A DNA stretch of 64,000 nucleotides, from positions 69,393,147 to 69,457,146 of the forward strand of contig NC_080694.1 of NCBI RefSeq assembly GCF_030445035.2. The letters are read 5' to 3'. A program made the translations under genes and the position numbers. The stretch comes from Dasypus novemcinctus (Eukaryota > Chordata > Mammalia > Cingulata > Dasypodidae). Shown here in pieces: positions 61,201 through 64,000 of the stretch. Each line of letters opens with the position of its first letter. The stretch's first letter is position 1. The notes under the pieces were generated by a model. The model saw only the letters and a program-made list of their open reading frames with translations. It searched no databases and had not been told where the DNA came from.

Positions 61201-62100
61201 AGTACTGGGGTTTATATTTAGCCCTTCCTTATCTTCCCTGGGATCTTTATTTCTTCATACCATTTCATTTTATCTTCTATTTTGTTTTTCTCTTAACTTG
61301 CAGAACTTTCTATATCTTATAAGGCTGGTCTATAGCTTTTGTTGATCTGGGAATGTCTGAATTTCTCCTTCAATTTTGAAAGAAAGTTTGGCTGGTTGTA
61401 GAATTCCTGGTTGGGAGTTTTTGCTTGCAGCACTCTAATATCTCATCCCACTGCCTTCTTGCCTTGGTAGTTTCTGAAGACAATATTTTCCAGGCTCCCT
61501 TGTATGTGACATACTGCCTCTCTCTTGCAGTTTTTGGATTTCTCTATCTTTGGCATTCAACAGTTTGATTATAATATTCCATGGTATGAGTCTATTTGGG
61601 TTTATCCTGTTTGGAGCTTTTTGAGCATCTCGGATGTGTTTATTGATGGGTTTCATTAAATTTGGGCGGTTTTCAGTCCTATTTCTTCTAGTATTCTCTC
61701 TGTCCCTTCCTGTCATTCTTTTCCTTCTGGGGTTCCCATAATGCATTTACTGCTGTGCTTGAAGGTGTCCCACAGGTTCCGCAGACTCTGCTCAGTTTCC
61801 TTCATTCTTCATTCTTTTTGCTACTAAGGATGGATGATTTCAATTGTCTTATCTTCAAGTTCACTGTTCTGCTGGCTCCAATCTGTGCTAAACTCACTTA
61901 GGGAATGTTTAATTTCTGTTACTGTGATTTTTAGCTTTCTTTGGTTCCTTTTTGTAATTTCCATTTCTCTGTTGATGTTCTCTTTGTGTTCTACTGTTTT
62001 CCTGATTTCCCTTCTCTCCACATTTTTCTTTGTACTTTGATCATGTTTAGAGATATTTGTTCCTTTTTTTAAACAATGAGTTTTACTGATACATAATAAT
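61200..62100 (-). mobile_element. Old L1 ORF1 remnant
   Basis: The minus strand encodes a decayed ORF1. The RNA-binding part is at 61435-61746 (NPNRLIPWNIIIKLLNAKDRE) and coiled-coil-like sequence is at about 61824-62040. It is far more diverged than the L1 at 21-31 kb. Confidence 0.75.
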
Positions 62101-62830
62101 AAAGCATAAGTCCATCCAAAGTGTACAATCAGTGGCATTTGGTACAATCACATACTTGTGCATTCATCACTCCAGTCATTCCTAGGGCACCTTCATTATT
62201 CCAGCAACAATAATGACAATACTGATAAACAAAAAACCAACAACCAAACAAACAAACAACACTCATCAGCTCTCAATTTCTACGCTTCCCCTCCTGGACA
62301 TAGCTGCTATTGTTTTCTTCTCTCTAGTTTATTTGTATTTATATTTTGTAAAAACAGGCTTGTATATGCAATATCACCCATATTAGTATGTTACATGTGG
62401 TTTCACTATGTTAGAGTCCCATGTTACACTTTTTAGCTTTCTTTCTAGTAATATAACTGTACATAGACTTTCCCTTTCAACCACTGTCATTGCCATATAA
62501 TAGCTTTGCTGGTCACAAATAGCACAATGTGCTCTCACCATTTCCATTCATTTCCAAAGATTTACAAACAACCTTTTTACAAATTCTGCAGAGATTAACC
62601 ATCAGCTTTCTATTCTCTACCCTCATTCTCTTTTCTGGTGGCCTATATTCTAATTATTAATTCCATGAGTTTACACAATATATTTAGTTCATAATGATGC
62701 AATCATACAGTATTTGTCATTTTGCGTCTGACATGCTTCACTCAACATAATGTCTTCCAGGTTCATCTATGTTGTCTTATGCTTTAGGACTTCGTTTCTT
62801 TTTATCATAGGGCCATTTTTAAAAGTCTTT
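62075..62830 (-). mobile_element. Old L1M-type 3' remnant
   Basis: Antisense sequence with motifs typical of old L1 3' regions: AAAGTGTACAATCAGTGGCA, GTGCATTCATCACTCCAGTC, TTCACTCAACATAATGTCTT, CCAGGTTCATCTATGTTG. Confidence 0.65.
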
Positions 62831-62872
62831 GTCGGGTGTGTCCCAGGCTTGCTCCTCCTTGTGGATGGTTTC

Positions 62873-63283
62873 TTTTTTTAAATTTATTTATTTATATTTA
62901 TTTCTCTCCCCTTCCCCCACCTGTTGTCTGCTCTCTGTGCCCATTTGCTATGTGCTCTTTGTCCACTTGCATTCTTGTCAGAGGCACTGGGAATCTATGT
63001 CTCTTTTTGCTGCATCATCTTGCTGCGTCAGCTCTCCGTGTGTACACTGCCACTCCTGGGCAGGCTGTGCTTTTTTAATGTGGGGCGGCTCTCCTTGAGG
63101 GGTGCACTCCTTGCTTGTGGGGCTCCCCTATGCGGGGGAACCCCTGCGTGGCAGGGCACTCCTTGCATGCATCAACACTGCGCATGGGCCAGCTCCACAT
63201 GGGTCAAGGAGGCCTGGGGTTTGAACCGTGGACCTCCCATGTGGTAGAGGGAAGCCCTATCCATTGGGCCAAGCCTGCTTCCC
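62873..63283 (-). mobile_element. Long-form tRNA-derived SINE, xenarthran DAS type
   Basis: Second copy of the 11720-12144 element. On the minus strand: A-box-like TTGGCCCAATGGAT (63259-63272), B-box-like GGTTCAAACC (63218-63227), a body of about 330 bp and an A/T-rich tail at 62873-62900. Confidence 0.85.
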
Positions 63284-63855
63284 ATGAGGCCTCTGATTCT
63301 TAATCTAGTGTTAGGAGAAGAGCTTTCCTTGTCTGCCATGAGCTAAGGAAGAAAAGAGAAAGTACCTTTCCCTTCTTTGAAGACTGGCCTGTGCTAGGGT
63401 CTCCCCCAAGGCTTATCCACTCAATGACCTTAGAGAACAGCTCAAGGTCACAGTGCAGGGGCCCTGGTTGGGTCTGCACCTGCACCCTTTTGGGCCCTCA
63501 CATGTGTCCCTGGACTTCCTCATGTACACAACTCTGAAGTCCCCTTTCCTCAAGGAAACAGTTTTTCTCACAGCCTGGGCTGCACCGTGTCCTCCAGCCG
63601 CCCACCAGCAGTCCCTCTACTGCCTCCCGGCAGTGTCTTGTGCAGGAGCCTCTGCTCTGCCTTTTCCACTCAGGGCAAGTTCTGGGTGGGTCCCTCACCC
63701 GCCGGTAGACTGGGCAAGGCTTATGTGCTCCAGTATGTGCGCAATTACGACCCTGCTCCCTCCAGACCCCTCACAGAGAGTGGGGGGTGACTTCCTGCTG
63801 AGCAGTGAGGGGCAGGGGCCACCAGGAACCCAAGTCTTACTGCTTCAGGTTGACT
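63284..63855. other. Unidentified GC-rich stretch
   Basis: About 570 bp, GC-richer than its surroundings. A plus-strand frame is open over 63453-63887 and another over 63587-63790, with overlapping minus-strand frames. None shows a domain I recognise. It could be an exon, a processed pseudogene or a GC-rich old repeat. It is listed so that it is not overlooked; no function is claimed. Confidence 0.3.
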
Positions 63856-64000
63856 CTTTCTTTCTTTTTTTTTTAATACCAGAATAAGCAATTGTAGGGA
63901 ATTTATTATTTGTTTTACTTTTTATTATCTTTTTTTACCCGTTTCTTTTTTCTTCTCTTTTATTAAATTCTTTTTTAAAAATGATATATAGATCACACAA
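63856..64000 (-). mobile_element. Possible L1 3' end running off the window
   Basis: T-rich tract followed by AAAAATGATATATAGATCAC, which resembles the start of the antisense L1 3' end at 45157-45190. Too short to be sure. Confidence 0.35.

Overview
This is mammalian nuclear DNA, almost certainly from a xenarthran (armadillo, sloth or anteater). There are no prokaryotic operons, CRISPR arrays or dense coding. It carries tRNA-derived SINEs of the xenarthran DAS type, many L1 retrotransposons sharing one 3' end, old mammal-wide repeats (MIR, L1M, ERV-L), and two intact olfactory receptor genes whose closest relative I recognise is OR2W1, a gene of the extended-MHC receptor cluster in humans.

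Layout. 1-6376: a minus-strand L1 interrupted at 879-4407 by an insertion that joins the 5' part of an ACAA2 (mitochondrial 3-ketoacyl-CoA thiolase) cDNA to a deleted L1, all inside one 17-bp target duplication. 6377-7140: a dead L1 ORF2 piece with a younger L1 3' end inside it. 7141-35540: a very large, diverged minisatellite, modal unit about 78 bp, roughly 17 kb net (about 220 units), split by retroelements. The largest interruption (21056-31108) is a nest: an ERV LTR inserted in the minisatellite (4-bp duplication), a near-complete 9-kb L1 inserted in the LTR next to its TATA box (17-bp duplication), and a truncated L1 inserted in that L1's 5' UTR (16-bp duplication).

35541-64000: old repeats and a diverged segmental duplication (about 36065-45030 and 52057-60055). 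Each copy carries one intact single-exon OR2W1-like gene on the minus strand, preceded by a polypyrimidine tract and a conserved splice acceptor. The two genes share a 385-bp stretch of perfect identity in their 5' halves but differ about 4.6% in their 3' halves, the mark of gene conversion. The right end (60.1-64 kb) is L1M debris with SINEs and one unidentified GC-rich stretch.

The only genes that look functional are the two olfactory receptors. The large L1 is young: by eye only three lesions break its two ORFs. The most unusual features are the giant minisatellite with higher-order structure and open minus-strand frames, the ACAA2-L1 chimera, the nested insertion stack, and the gene-converted receptor pair. 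Repeat-family names come from recognising sequence; no database search was run.
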